Assembly: GCF_030698145.1 (NCBI RefSeq)
Contig: NZ_JAUYNW010000147.1
Span: 1 to 64,000 of the forward strand
From: Phenylobacterium sp.
Lineage (GTDB): Bacteria > Pseudomonadota > Alphaproteobacteria > Caulobacterales > Caulobacteraceae
Length of the DNA: 64,000 nucleotides
Reading direction: 5' to 3'
The notes beneath the pieces are model-generated. The model ran no database searches. It was not told where the DNA came from and was given only the letters and a program-made list of their open reading frames with translations. Of this stretch, positions 36,938 to 46,248 are shown in pieces (position 1 is the first letter of the stretch; each line of letters starts with the position of its first letter). The position numbers were made by a program, and so were the translations under genes.

Positions 36938-38620
36938 TCAGGAGATGTCGGCCACCGGCGGCGTCGGGCTGAGGTCCAGGATCCCGAACTTCACCAGCCG
37001 CAACAGGCTGCGTTCCACGACGCCTCGACGTCCCGGCGGGAACGCCGCCGTCACCTCGGCCACGCGCAACGGACCGCCCTGCGCGACCATGTCGAAAGTC
37101 CGCTTCACCTCCGCCCCTGTCGGCAGCGCCCAGCGGCCAAAGCCCGCCAGCGGGTTGGTGAGTCTCTGGATCGCCATGGCCCAGTCCACGCCCGGGACGA
37201 GCGAGAGGATCGAGTCGGGCGTCATCGGCGCCGTGGGATAACCGGCGAACAGGGTGAACGGGTCCAGGCGGCGGGGATCGGTCGCGTTCACGAACCGGCG
37301 CGCGGGATCAGCCATGGCCGCCGCCCGCCGCGCGGCGAGCTCACCCCAGAGCGCCTGGTACTGCGGGATGACCACCGACCAATCGAAGGTCGCATAGGCG
37401 CGTTCACGCGCCGCCGCGCCCATGCGGCGGCGTAGGTCGGGGTTGGCGACAAGGGCCGCCACAGCGGCCGTTGCGGAGGCAAGGTCGACGGCCGTCATCT
37501 GGGCGGCGGCGGCGAGGTACTGGTCGTAGGTCACCCAGTTCTGGGCGTAGTGATAGGCGAGATCCTGGCCCATGCCCGGTCGCGGCGCGTGAGTGGCGAT
37601 GCGGAAGCCGTCCACGCCGTTGCGCACGGTCTCGCGATATCCGTCCCAATCGCTGACCACGCAGGGCAGGCCCGCGGCCATGGCCTCGGCCGGGGTCAGG
37701 CCGAAGGTCTCCTGGATGTTGTCAGAAAACGAGATGAAGAAGTCGGCGACCGACCAGATGGAGAACCGGGTGTCGGCGGGCCGGCCGTCGACGGGCCGAT
37801 ACTGCACGCTTGGGCAAAAGGTCTGGGTTTGAGCGTGGAAGCGCTCGGTCTCCTCGTCGGATCCGGCCCAGCCGGCGACCACCCAGTAGATCGTCTTGCC
37901 GGTCTCATGGGCCGCGGCCTCAAGAGCCATGGCCATGGCGGCGGGGTTCATTTTCGCCACGGGCGTCAGGCGGCCCAGATAGAAGGCGACGATGGCGTCT
38001 TCGGGGATCTCCAACCGCTCGCGCCAGGCCTTGCGGTGTTGTGGCGAGGTCTTGAAGTCGTCGGCGTTGACGCCCAGCGGGATGGTGGCGAGTTGCGGCT
38101 GGGGCTTGCGCGTAGCGCCGAGACGCCGCGCCAGATGGTCGTGCACCGCCTCGAACTCGACCTCGACGCTGGCCCGCACGGCGCGCGAGGTGCAGATCAG
38201 GGCGTCCCAGGGTTCGACCGGACCGACGATCATGTCGTGCAGGATGTCCATGACCCGATGGGTGGCGGTGGTGTGGGTGACACCACAGAGACTGTAGCGG
38301 CGCGAGTCGAAGGGCTGTCGGGTCCAGGCTTCGGGGCCGATATTGGGGCTCGGCACATAGAGGCACCCGGGATCGCGCAAGGCGGGGATCTCGCGCCGTT
38401 CAATCCATTTCAGTGACGTACGGGGAGGTTCGATCCGCTGGACCAGCGGCTCGAGCTCCGCTGTCGGCTTCGCCGTCCCGTTGAACAACACCAGCTGGTC
38501 GATATCGGCGTTGCGGATGAAGCCACGGAGGAAGCTCTCGCCGGCGGCGTGGCGGCCCATCAGCCGCTGCCCGGTGGTGTCGTAGCCGTCGGGATGGAAG
38601 AGGAGCGCGGCGTTGGTCAT
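36938..38620 (-). CDS. Glycosyltransferase, GT4 type
   Basis: A 560-residue cytoplasmic glycosyltransferase with a GT-B fold. The C-terminal nucleotide-sugar half contains AFYLGRLTPVAKMNP, SFSDNIQETFGLTPAEAMAAGLPCVVSDWDGYRE (the E-x7-E signature) and NGVDGFRI. The last ~130 residues go beyond a usual GT4 domain. ATG 38620 is preferred although its ribosome site is weak; the frame continues to 38686 in sequence that forms the RTX terminator. Donor and acceptor are unknown. Confidence 0.82.
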   Translation of the reverse strand: MTNAALLFHPDGYDTTGQRLMGRHAAGESFLRGFIRNADIDQLVLFNGTAKPTAELEPLVQRIEPPRTSLKWIERREIPALRDPGCLYVPSPNIGPEAWTRQPFDSRRYSLCGVTHTTATHRVMDILHDMIVGPVEPWDALICTSRAVRASVEVEFEAVHDHLARRLGATRKPQPQLATIPLGVNADDFKTSPQHRKAWRERLEIPEDAIVAFYLGRLTPVAKMNPAAMAMALEAAAHETGKTIYWVVAGWAGSDEETERFHAQTQTFCPSVQYRPVDGRPADTRFSIWSVADFFISFSDNIQETFGLTPAEAMAAGLPCVVSDWDGYRETVRNGVDGFRIATHAPRPGMGQDLAYHYAQNWVTYDQYLAAAAQMTAVDLASATAAVAALVANPDLRRRMGAAARERAYATFDWSVVIPQYQALWGELAARRAAAMADPARRFVNATDPRRLDPFTLFAGYPTAPMTPDSILSLVPGVDWAMAIQRLTNPLAGFGRWALPTGAEVKRTFDMVAQGGPLRVAEVTAAFPPGRRGVVERSLLRLVKFGILDLSPTPPVADIS

Positions 38621-38684
38621 GCCCGTCAGCCGGTAGCGCGCTTTCGGCCGCGGCACAAATGCCGAACCGTCCAGCCGATCGCGC

Positions 38685-38715
38685 AAAACAAAAGGGCCGC
38701 CCCGAAGGGCGGCCC
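38685..38715 (-). terminator. Rho-independent terminator after the RTX gene
   Basis: Read on the minus strand, GGGCCGCCC-TTCG-GGGCGGCCC is a perfect nine-pair stem with a stable TTCG tetraloop, followed by TTTTGTTTT. It lies 25 bases after the RTX stop and before the glycosyltransferase gene. This is the best intrinsic terminator in the window and fits a highly expressed RTX transcript. Confidence 0.9.
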
Positions 38716-38739
38716 CAAAGTCTAGTGGTCGATCTCGCC

Positions 38740-40770
38740 TTAGGCGGTGAAGTCGCCTTCGGTGATCACGCCCGTGACGGTCGTGATCTTGATCGCGTTA
38801 CCGACCGTGTTGTTGGCCGAGGAGTCGGCGAACACGTAGGTGCCCGCGTCCGCGCCCGTGACGGTGATCACGACGATGTCGCGCGAACCGCCGCCAATCA
38901 GCGAGCTCGCATCAGCCAACGCCTGAGCGTAGCTGGTGGCGACCGTGCCGTTGAGGAAGTTCGTCGCGGTGCCGACAACACCCAGAGCGAAGGCGTCATC
39001 CGCGACCACGAAGTCGGCGATGGTGTCCGGCGAAGCCGAAACCGAGTCGCCCGAGGCGAAGCTGAAGCGATCGGTGCCGCCGCCGCCCGTCATCGAGTCG
39101 AGACCCGCGCCACCGGCGAAGGTGTCGTTGCCGGCCGCGCCGTCGAGGGTGTCGTTGCCAGCGCCGCCGGTCAGGGCGGAGTTGCCCGCGCCGTCGGTGA
39201 TCTTGTCGCTGCCATCGCCGCCCGTGAGGGTGCTGTCGCCAGCGCCGCCCGAGACGGTGTCGTCACCAGCGCCCGCATCGACCGAGTTCGCGCCGTCGCC
39301 GGCCACGATCGTGTCGTTGCCGTCGCCGCCGCCGAGCGTATCAGCGCCCGTGCCGGCCGTGATGCTGTCGGTGCCGAGACCAGCCGCGACGCTGTTGGCG
39401 CCGTCGCCGGCCACCACGGTGTCGTTGCCGTCACCCGAGTTGACCGTATCGTTGGCCGCACCGGTGTTGATGGTGTCGTCGCCGAGACCGCCGATGACAT
39501 TGTCGGCGCCCGCATCGGTGGTGATGGCGTCGTTGCCGTCGCCGCCGTCCACGGTGTTGGCACCGACCAGGTCGCTGACCACGTCGTTGCCGAGACCGGC
39601 CACGATGGTGTCGTCGCCCGCGCCGCCGTCGAGGACGTCGTTGCCGGCGCCGCCGTCGAGGCTGTCGACATCGGCACCGCCGTCGAGATCGTCGTTGCCG
39701 TCGCCACCAATCAGGGTGTCGTTGCCGGCATCGCCGTTGAGCTCGTCGTTGCCAAGGTCGCCGCTGAGGTAGTCAGCGCCGGCCGCGGCCGTCAGGGTGT
39801 CGTTGTCTTGACCGCCGAGCAGGGTGTCGGTGCCCGTGCCGCCGGTGATCTGGTCGTTGCCGATATTGCCGTTCGACCAGTTGCTGGCGCCGGTGCCCGT
39901 CGCGATGGTGTCGTTGCCTTGGCCGCCGTAGAGCGAGTCGAGGCCCGTGCCGCCGGTGATGCCGTCGTTGCCGAGGTTGCCGTTCACCGTGGCGTTGCCG
40001 GCGACAACCGTGACCGTGTCGTCGCCGTCGCCGGCGAAGATGGTCGAGTTGCCGAGGGTGTTGGTGACGGTGTCGTTTCCAAGGCCGCCGGTGATCGAAT
40101 CCGCACCGTCGTCGTTGGTGATGGCGTCTGCGCCATCGCCACCGTCAACCGTGTCGGCGCCGGTGCCGGAATTGATCACGTCGGCGCCGAGGTCGCCGAA
40201 GATCAAGTCGGCGCCGGCCGCGCCGACGATATTGTCGACGCCTTGGCCGCCGTAGAGGGTGTCGGTGTCGGAACCGCCGGTGACCGAGTCGTCGCCCAGG
40301 TTGCCTTGGGCGAAGTTCTTGCCGTCGCCGGTGGCGACGGTGTCGTTGTCAGCGCCGCCGTAGACGGTGTCGTTGCCGGCGTCGGCCGCGATGTTGTCGG
40401 CGCCTTGGTTGCCCTGCAGCGAGTCGTTGCCAGCACCGCCCGTGAGCGAGTCGGCGCCGGCGCCGCCGTAGAGGCCGTCCGCGGTGGAAGCGCCCGCCGC
40501 GGTGTCACCCGCGCCGGGGTCGCCGATGTAGAGAACCGAGGAGTCGACGAAGACGGTGCCGGCTTCAGTGTAGATGCCGGTGCCGAACGCGACCGTGCGG
40601 CCGTTGTAGGTGAGATTGACCGTCGCGGGCGAGGAGCCCGACGCCGGCACGTACACCACCTGAACCTGAGCGCCAGTGGCGCCGGCGGTGGAGAAGACGA
40701 GGGTGTCGCCGGCGGCGGTGAAACCCGCAGCCTGCGCAACCGTAATCGTCTCGAAGAAATAGTTAGCCAT
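38740..40770 (-). CDS. RTX-repeat secreted protein, S-layer- or adhesin-like
   Basis: A 676-residue acidic protein with no cysteine and only three lysines and three arginines. After an N-terminal region of about 90 residues, residues ~95-570 are tandem GGxGxDxxx-type calcium-binding nonapeptides forming beta-rolls. The C-terminal ~100 residues (from DTIADFVVADDAF) are hydrophobic and lack Lys-rich segments, as in uncleaved type I secretion signals. No signal peptide is present. GGAGAG precedes the ATG. The ABC and HlyD genes just upstream presumably secrete it. Composition resembles Caulobacter RsaA, but it is much shorter. Confidence 0.88.
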   Translation of the reverse strand: MANYFFETITVAQAAGFTAAGDTLVFSTAGATGAQVQVVYVPASGSSPATVNLTYNGRTVAFGTGIYTEAGTVFVDSSVLYIGDPGAGDTAAGASTADGLYGGAGADSLTGGAGNDSLQGNQGADNIAADAGNDTVYGGADNDTVATGDGKNFAQGNLGDDSVTGGSDTDTLYGGQGVDNIVGAAGADLIFGDLGADVINSGTGADTVDGGDGADAITNDDGADSITGGLGNDTVTNTLGNSTIFAGDGDDTVTVVAGNATVNGNLGNDGITGGTGLDSLYGGQGNDTIATGTGASNWSNGNIGNDQITGGTGTDTLLGGQDNDTLTAAAGADYLSGDLGNDELNGDAGNDTLIGGDGNDDLDGGADVDSLDGGAGNDVLDGGAGDDTIVAGLGNDVVSDLVGANTVDGGDGNDAITTDAGADNVIGGLGDDTINTGAANDTVNSGDGNDTVVAGDGANSVAAGLGTDSITAGTGADTLGGGDGNDTIVAGDGANSVDAGAGDDTVSGGAGDSTLTGGDGSDKITDGAGNSALTGGAGNDTLDGAAGNDTFAGGAGLDSMTGGGGTDRFSFASGDSVSASPDTIADFVVADDAFALGVVGTATNFLNGTVATSYAQALADASSLIGGGSRDIVVITVTGADAGTYVFADSSANNTVGNAIKITTVTGVITEGDFTA

Positions 40771-40991
40771 GCTTCTCTCCAGTCTGTGTCACATGGACCC
40801 CCGAAACGCCTGGCCACCATTTTCCCAAATGGAGCGGTCCCAGCGGTCCTGTCCGTTCGCCATAACATGGTCGTGGCGAAGGTTAAACGAGCCCGAGGAA
40901 GACGTATCGGAACCGTTGAAAATGCGCAACAGGTAAAAAGGCGCGAAACCGTCACAGGAACGGGCTTTGCCCGCGGGAGATTCACCCCGCG
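40771..40991 (-). promoter_or_regulatory. Probable promoter/leader region of the RTX gene
   Basis: This 221-base gap between hlyD and the RTX gene is the longest within the secretion locus and is AT-richer than its flanks, for example AATGCGCAACAGGTAAAAAGG near 40921-40941 (plus strand). Just after hlyD, CGCGGG and CCCGCG can pair on the minus strand. A separate strong promoter for RTX is likely, but no clear -35/-10 pair was identified. Confidence 0.35.
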
Positions 40992-42362
40992 TTAATCTTC
41001 CCGCAGAGCGTCGCCGATAGTGTCGGTCAGCGGGCTGACGATGTAGGACAGAACCGTACGCTTTCCGGTGACAATCATGGCCTCCGCAGGCATGCCGGGC
41101 GTCATTTTCACGTCGCTCGGAAGCTTTGCGAGTTCCTGTGGCGGAATACGCACATCGGCGCGGAAATAGCTCTCGCCATTCCGCTCGTCCGTCAACTGGT
41201 CCGCCGAGATGTTGACGACCACGGCCTCGACCGGCGGCACGCGCTGTGAATTGAAGGCGCTGAGGCGTACGCGGGCCTTCAATCCGGGCCTCACCACGTC
41301 GGTGTCCTGCGGCTTGATTCGGACCGTCACGATCAGGGCGGCGTTGGACGGGACGACGCTCATCAGCCGCTCGCCCGGCGCCACGATCCCGCCGACCGTG
41401 AACTGGGTCAGATCCAGCACATAACCGTCGGCCGGCGAGCGCACGGTGGCGGCGTTCAGCATCTGGCTGGCGGCCGCCAGCTTCGGTCCGATGTCGGAAA
41501 GGCCGGTCTGCATCTGGCGCAGACCCTCGGCGGCCTGGCTGACCCGCTCCTCGCGCAGGGTGTTGAGCTGGAGCCGCGTCTCGCCAATCTGCTGGCGCAG
41601 CCGCGTGGTGTCGGCGACCAGCGACCCTCGCCGCCCGGCCAGTTCGGCCAGGGTGCGCTGGTAGCGCAGGATCAGGGTCTTGGGCGCGTAGCCCTTCTCG
41701 TAGAGGGTCTGGTATCCAGCCAGCTCCTCCTTGGTCAGCTTGTCGCTCTCGTTCAGCGCGTCGATCTGGGCCTGGACGCCGCCGATCTGGGTCTCGATCT
41801 GCTGGAGCCTCTGGCCCAGCACATCGCCCTGGGTGTCGAAGAACTGCAGCCGGGTCATGAACAGGAACTGCTGGTCGCGGATCAGCCCCGACACCCGCGG
41901 ATCGGTCGCCCGGGCCATCAGCTCCGGCGGGAAGACGAGGACCCGCTGGTTGGTGGCCTCGGCCTGCATCCGCGCGGTCTGGGCCAGCATGGTGTCGTAC
42001 TGGTTCTGCAGGACATCGACGCTGGCGCGGGTCTGGACGTCGTCGAACCGGAGCAGCACCTGGTTCAGCTTCACGTGCTGGCCTTCGTGCGCCAGGATCG
42101 CGCGCACCGTCCCGCCCTGGAGGTGGCGCACGGTCTTGCGATTGTCCTCGACTCGCACGGTGCCGGGCGCGACCACGGCGCTGTCCAGCGGCGAGACTGC
42201 GGCCCACAGCAGCATGCCGATCACGAACACCCCGACCACGATCGAGCCCATGATCATCGGGCGCTGCACGCGCCGCTGCAGATTGGGGTCGAGCGGCGCG
42301 ACGTCGGTGCCGCTGAAGGCGGGGGTCACATAGGGTTTGACGGGACCGAGTTCGAACTTCAC
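40992..42362 (-). CDS. HlyD-family type I secretion adaptor
   Basis: A 456-residue membrane fusion protein. A short cytoplasmic N-terminus and one helix (about 36-56) precede the first lipoyl half (HLQGGTVRAILAHEGQHVKLNQ), a long alpha-hairpin coiled coil (about 105-290), the second lipoyl half and a beta-barrel domain. It bridges the ABC transporter to an outer-membrane TolC-like channel, which is not in the window. Its GTG/ATG start overlaps the end of the ABC gene by four bases. Confidence 0.92.
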   Translation of the reverse strand: MKFELGPVKPYVTPAFSGTDVAPLDPNLQRRVQRPMIMGSIVVGVFVIGMLLWAAVSPLDSAVVAPGTVRVEDNRKTVRHLQGGTVRAILAHEGQHVKLNQVLLRFDDVQTRASVDVLQNQYDTMLAQTARMQAEATNQRVLVFPPELMARATDPRVSGLIRDQQFLFMTRLQFFDTQGDVLGQRLQQIETQIGGVQAQIDALNESDKLTKEELAGYQTLYEKGYAPKTLILRYQRTLAELAGRRGSLVADTTRLRQQIGETRLQLNTLREERVSQAAEGLRQMQTGLSDIGPKLAAASQMLNAATVRSPADGYVLDLTQFTVGGIVAPGERLMSVVPSNAALIVTVRIKPQDTDVVRPGLKARVRLSAFNSQRVPPVEAVVVNISADQLTDERNGESYFRADVRIPPQELAKLPSDVKMTPGMPAEAMIVTGKRTVLSYIVSPLTDTIGDALRED

Positions 42363-44086
42363 CGGCTGGCCTCGATCTTCTGGACCGCGGCCGGCTGGAC
42401 GACCCGGGCCATGACCTGGTCACGCGGGCCGAACAGCTCCACGCGTCCGTCGCGCAGCAGCAGCATCTTGTCGGCGCTGCGGAATACGCTGGGCTTGTGG
42501 GAGACGATCACGATGGTCGCGCCGCCGGCCTTCAGCGCGTCCAGCGCATTGACCAAGGCGTCCTCGCCCTCGGCGTCCAGGGCGGCATTGGGTTCGTCCA
42601 GCACCAGCAGGCGCGGGGCGCCAAGCACCGCGCGAGCCAGGCCGACCCGCTGGCGCTGGCCGGCCGACAGCACGTGGCCGCCTTCGCCCAACTCGGTGTC
42701 ATAGCCGTTGGGCAGGCGCAGGATGAGCTGATGGACGCCCGCCGTCTGGGCGGCCCAGACCACGGCCTCGTCGTCGACGTCGGGGCGGAAGCGGGCGATG
42801 TTGTCGCGGATGCTGCCGGAGAACAGCTCGGTGTCCTGCGGCAGGTAGCCGACGTGCTTGCCGAACTCGACCCGGTCCCAGGAATAGACGTCGGCGCCGT
42901 CGAGACGGACCGCCCCGCTATTGGGCTGCCAGATGCCGACGAGGAGGCGCGCCAGCGACGACTTGCCCGCGCCGGAGGGGCCGATGATCCCGAGCATCTC
43001 GCCGGGCTCGACCTTCAGGCTCACGCCTTGCAGCACGAAACGGTTGGCGCCGGGGGGCGCGAAGTTGACGCCTTCCACCGACAGCTGGCCGATCGGCGTC
43101 GGCAGGGAGGTCGCCGGGGGCAGGGGTTTCCAGTCCTTGAACAGGGCCGTCAGCCGCACATAGGAGCGATAGCCCTGGTTGAGGCCGTCCCAAGAGCCGA
43201 CCAGGCGTTCGATCGGCTGCAGGGCGCGGGCCGCCAGGATCATGTTGGCGAACAGCAGCCCGGAGTGGATCTGGCCCTTCACGACCAGATAGGCGCCGAT
43301 ACCGATGATCAGCACCTGAATCGCCTGGCGCGCGAACTTGCTGACATTGGACAGGGCGCTGGCGCGCTCGCTGGCCACGGCGCTGCGCTCCATGGTGATC
43401 GACCGGAAAGCGGCCCACCTCTGGCCCAGCGGCTCGACCATGCCCATGGCCCGAACCACCTCGCCGTTGCGCAGGGCGGCGTCGGTGAAGGCGTAGCTGC
43501 GCAGGGCCGCGTCATTGGCGTCGCGCAGGGCCGGCCGGGTGGCCCGGTCCTGGGCGATGGTGATGCCGATCAGGATGACGGCGCCCATCAGAGTGACCAC
43601 CCCGATCAGAGGATCGATGATGAACAGCACGATGATGAACACCGGCATCCAGGGCAGGTCGAACAGGCTCCCGAAGGCGGGGCCCGTGAGCATCTGGCGG
43701 AAGGAGTCGAGGTCGCGCAGGGCCTGCGAGCGCATGGACGGATTGCCCCGCACCACGCCGTCGAAAAGCGCGGAAAACACTTTGCCGCTAACGCGTTGGT
43801 CCATGACCACGCCGAAGTTGACCATCACCCTAGCCCGGTAGTCGTCGATCAGGCCGGAGACTACGAAGGCGGCGAGGACGGCGAAGGTGATGACCAGTAG
43901 GGTCGGCACGCTGTAGCTCGCCAGCACCCGCCCATAGATCTGGAAGGTGTAGAGCGGCATCGCCATGTAGAGCAGGTTCGACGCCAGGCTGAACCCGAAC
44001 GCAAACCAGAGGGGCGTGTAGCCCTCTTTGATCGACCGCGTCAGCGGGTTGTCGGGCTGGTCGCCCAGCGGATTGAAGATATTCAT
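42359..44086 (-). CDS. Type I secretion ABC transporter (PrtD/RsaD type)
   Basis: About 575 residues, with a membrane domain (about 20-300) lacking the C39-like domain of toxin transporters, and an ATPase. Walker A is GPSGAGKSS, signature LSAGQRQR, Walker B LLVLDEPNAALD and switch SHKPS. It energises export of the RTX protein encoded two genes downstream. ATG 44086 (MNIFNPLG) is preferred; ATG 44137 adds 17 residues. Neither has a clear ribosome site. The order ABC-HlyD-RTX differs from Caulobacter rsaA-rsaD-rsaE, where the substrate comes first. Confidence 0.92.
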   Translation of the reverse strand: MNIFNPLGDQPDNPLTRSIKEGYTPLWFAFGFSLASNLLYMAMPLYTFQIYGRVLASYSVPTLLVITFAVLAAFVVSGLIDDYRARVMVNFGVVMDQRVSGKVFSALFDGVVRGNPSMRSQALRDLDSFRQMLTGPAFGSLFDLPWMPVFIIVLFIIDPLIGVVTLMGAVILIGITIAQDRATRPALRDANDAALRSYAFTDAALRNGEVVRAMGMVEPLGQRWAAFRSITMERSAVASERASALSNVSKFARQAIQVLIIGIGAYLVVKGQIHSGLLFANMILAARALQPIERLVGSWDGLNQGYRSYVRLTALFKDWKPLPPATSLPTPIGQLSVEGVNFAPPGANRFVLQGVSLKVEPGEMLGIIGPSGAGKSSLARLLVGIWQPNSGAVRLDGADVYSWDRVEFGKHVGYLPQDTELFSGSIRDNIARFRPDVDDEAVVWAAQTAGVHQLILRLPNGYDTELGEGGHVLSAGQRQRVGLARAVLGAPRLLVLDEPNAALDAEGEDALVNALDALKAGGATIVIVSHKPSVFRSADKMLLLRDGRVELFGPRDQVMARVVQPAAVQKIEASR

Positions 44087-44300
44087 GCGCGCCGGGATGT
44101 TCCGTGGATGCTCGCGGTCGTTGGACGCCGCGACCATCGGCGATTCTGAGGCTTCAAGTCCAAGGCGATCGCGCCGAAAACGCGCGAGACATGCTTGGGG
44201 CTCCGGCCGATGTCAATGGCGCAACCGGCCGCGCCACTCTCCTGGCGCGTGTGCTAGGAAGCCGTATGCGGGCTCTCATCGCCGCGCCCAGGGAGGTCGC

Positions 44301-45068
44301 TTGTCCAGGATCGCCATCATTGGCAGCTGCATAACGCGAGACTTGTGGCCGATCCTGGGCGAAACGCCGCGGAACCTGCTCTATGTGTCGCGAACCAGCC
44401 TCGCGAGCCTGTTCGCGCCGGCGCCGGCTGGGGTGACCACGGCCGGGGAGCCGCCCAACGGAATGCGGCCTCAGCCGCACGCGGCCCTGGTCGCCGACCT
44501 GCGCAAGACCGCCCTGGCGGCCCTGGTGGCGCACCGCCCCACACACATCGTCTTTGACTTCATCGACGAGCGGTTCGACCTGCTGTCTGCCGGGGGCGGC
44601 CTGGCCGCCCACACCTGGGAACTGGACGTCAGCGGCTATCTCGACCAGGCCGCCTTCGCCGACGGTCATCGCATCGCGCGCACGACGCCGGCCTGCGAAC
44701 GGCTCTGGCTGCAAGGCGCCGCGGAAATGACCGCCTTCCTGGGCGCCACGCCGCTGCGCGAGGCCAAGATTGTCCTGCACGAGGCGCAGTGGGCGACCCG
44801 CTATCTCGACGCCACGGGCGAGATCCGCGAGTTCGAGCCGGTGGTCGATGTGCTGGAAGGCCGGATGACAGTCCTGCGCGACCAGAACGCCATGCTGGGC
44901 CGCTATCAGGCCGCCTTCGCCGAGCTTGCGCCCCAGGCGGCGAGGATCAGGGCCCCCGACGACCTGCGCCTGGCCGACACCGGTCACCGCTGGGGCCTCA
45001 GCCCCTTCCACTATGTGACGGACTATTATCGCGACATCTGGGGCCAGCTGCGCGAGGCGGGGATCTAG
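44301..45068 (+). CDS. DUF6270 domain protein
   Basis: A 255-residue cytoplasmic protein. The N-terminal IAIIGSCITRDLW and later VFDFIDERFDL and FHYVTDYY match the DUF6270 family, which is found in capsule and exopolysaccharide loci. The GSC segment resembles the start of SGNH-like hydrolases, but catalysis is unproven. The start is a TTG at 44301 with GGGAGG four bases upstream; the frame is open further but without a better start. The stop overlaps the convergent repeat-protein gene across CTAG. Confidence 0.7.
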   Translation: MSRIAIIGSCITRDLWPILGETPRNLLYVSRTSLASLFAPAPAGVTTAGEPPNGMRPQPHAALVADLRKTALAALVAHRPTHIVFDFIDERFDLLSAGGGLAAHTWELDVSGYLDQAAFADGHRIARTTPACERLWLQGAAEMTAFLGATPLREAKIVLHEAQWATRYLDATGEIREFEPVVDVLEGRMTVLRDQNAMLGRYQAAFAELAPQAARIRAPDDLRLADTGHRWGLSPFHYVTDYYRDIWGQLREAGI

Positions 45069-46246
45069 CGCCCGCCCTGCCGGGCCCAGTGCTCCAACGG
45101 CGTCATGCCAGGGACCTCGAAATTTGCCCGGTCCAGCCACGGCTCGCCCACGGCCCAGGCGCCGCCCTGCAGGTAGTCGACCAGCGGATTGCAGGTCTCC
45201 GGCCGCGCCGCGCCGCGCTGGCGCATATAGAGGGCCGCGTCGAACCAGGGGCTGGGATTGCGGCCCTCCACCCCACCAGCCATGGCGTAGTGGGTCAGCG
45301 GCTCATGACCGCCGGCGTCGACGTCCGGATAGAGCGCGCGATAGGCGGTGGGGTCGAACAGCGGGTGGGGCTTACGCCCGGCGGCGGAGCCGCGGGTCAG
45401 GTAGTCGACCAGGGGCGGCCCCTCGCCGTTGGCATAGATGTCCGGCGCGAACAGGGGATGGGGCGAGAGACCCCGGAGCCAGCCCTGTTCCAGATAGTGG
45501 ACGAGGGGGTTCTGGCCGGTCGCGATCAGGTCAGGGGCCTGGACGACATAGTGCTCCAGGCTGAACAACGGATGGGGATCGCAACCCATGGCGGCGCCCT
45601 CGCGCACGAAGTGCTCCAGCGGGGTCAGTCCGCTCGCCGCCAGAGCCGCGCCATGGCTGGCGCCGTAGAACCCGGCATGGATGAGCGGATGGGGACTGCG
45701 GCCCTCGGCCCCGCCGCGCAGCAGGTAGTGCGCCAGGGGGCTCATGCGCCCGGCGGCGAGGTCGGGGCTCGCGGCCACGTACCAGGCCTGGTCGAACAGG
45801 GCCGCCGGCCGGGCCTGCGGATCGGCGCCGCGCCGCGCATAGGCGACCATGCCGGCGAGGTCGCGCAGGCGCGCGCCGAACGACAGGCCGCTGGCGCGCC
45901 AAAGTCCGGAACGGGCGATGACCAGGGCCTGGCCCAGCGGGCCGCCCCGCGCCAAAAGGCGGTCGAGAAGGCGGGCGGGCCGGTTGCGACGGCGCGGGCG
46001 GATCGTACGGCGGGCGGCGACGCGATAGCCGGCCAGGGCGCTGGCGCGCGCGGCCTGTTCGGCGCGGGCGGTGGCGGCCAGGGCCTCGGCCAGGGCGGCG
46101 CCGAGGCGCGCGCGGGTCAGGCCCTCGGCGGCGGCGGCGCGCTCGGCCTCCTCGCGCAACGCGGCGTAGCGCGCGGCGAGGTCGCTCACCTTGCCGGCCA
46201 AGCCGCCAGTCTCGGCCGATGGAGTGTCAGATGCGCGTTTGGCCAT
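45065..46246 (-). CDS. HYL-repeat protein without a catalytic domain
   Basis: A 393-residue protein. Residues ~15-75 are Ala/Arg/Glu-rich and probably coiled coil. From ~150 to the end there are about seven repeats of 31-40 residues with the pattern FDxxxYxxxxPDL, PLxHYLxxG, EGRxPHPL. No glycosyltransferase domain is present. ALVIARSGLW before the repeats is shared with the large protein at 50398. The function of this repeat is unknown to me; it accompanies glycosyltransferases. It starts three bases after the preceding gene. Confidence 0.75.
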   Translation of the reverse strand: MAKRASDTPSAETGGLAGKVSDLAARYAALREEAERAAAAEGLTRARLGAALAEALAATARAEQAARASALAGYRVAARRTIRPRRRNRPARLLDRLLARGGPLGQALVIARSGLWRASGLSFGARLRDLAGMVAYARRGADPQARPAALFDQAWYVAASPDLAAGRMSPLAHYLLRGGAEGRSPHPLIHAGFYGASHGAALAASGLTPLEHFVREGAAMGCDPHPLFSLEHYVVQAPDLIATGQNPLVHYLEQGWLRGLSPHPLFAPDIYANGEGPPLVDYLTRGSAAGRKPHPLFDPTAYRALYPDVDAGGHEPLTHYAMAGGVEGRNPSPWFDAALYMRQRGAARPETCNPLVDYLQGGAWAVGEPWLDRANFEVPGMTPLEHWARQGGR

Positions 46247-46248
46247 GG

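Noticed and set aside
39100-40480. Tandem DNA repeats that might suggest a CRISPR array
   Set aside because: The repeats are in frame, vary in sequence and encode calcium-binding nonapeptides; there are no uniform repeats with unique spacers and no cas genes.
38659-40995. Very long open frame on the plus strand opposite the RTX gene
   Set aside because: It is a mirror of the repetitive Gly/Asp codons; the predicted protein is a Val/Ala/Arg-rich low-complexity chain without a ribosome site, while the minus strand has a clear RTX protein.
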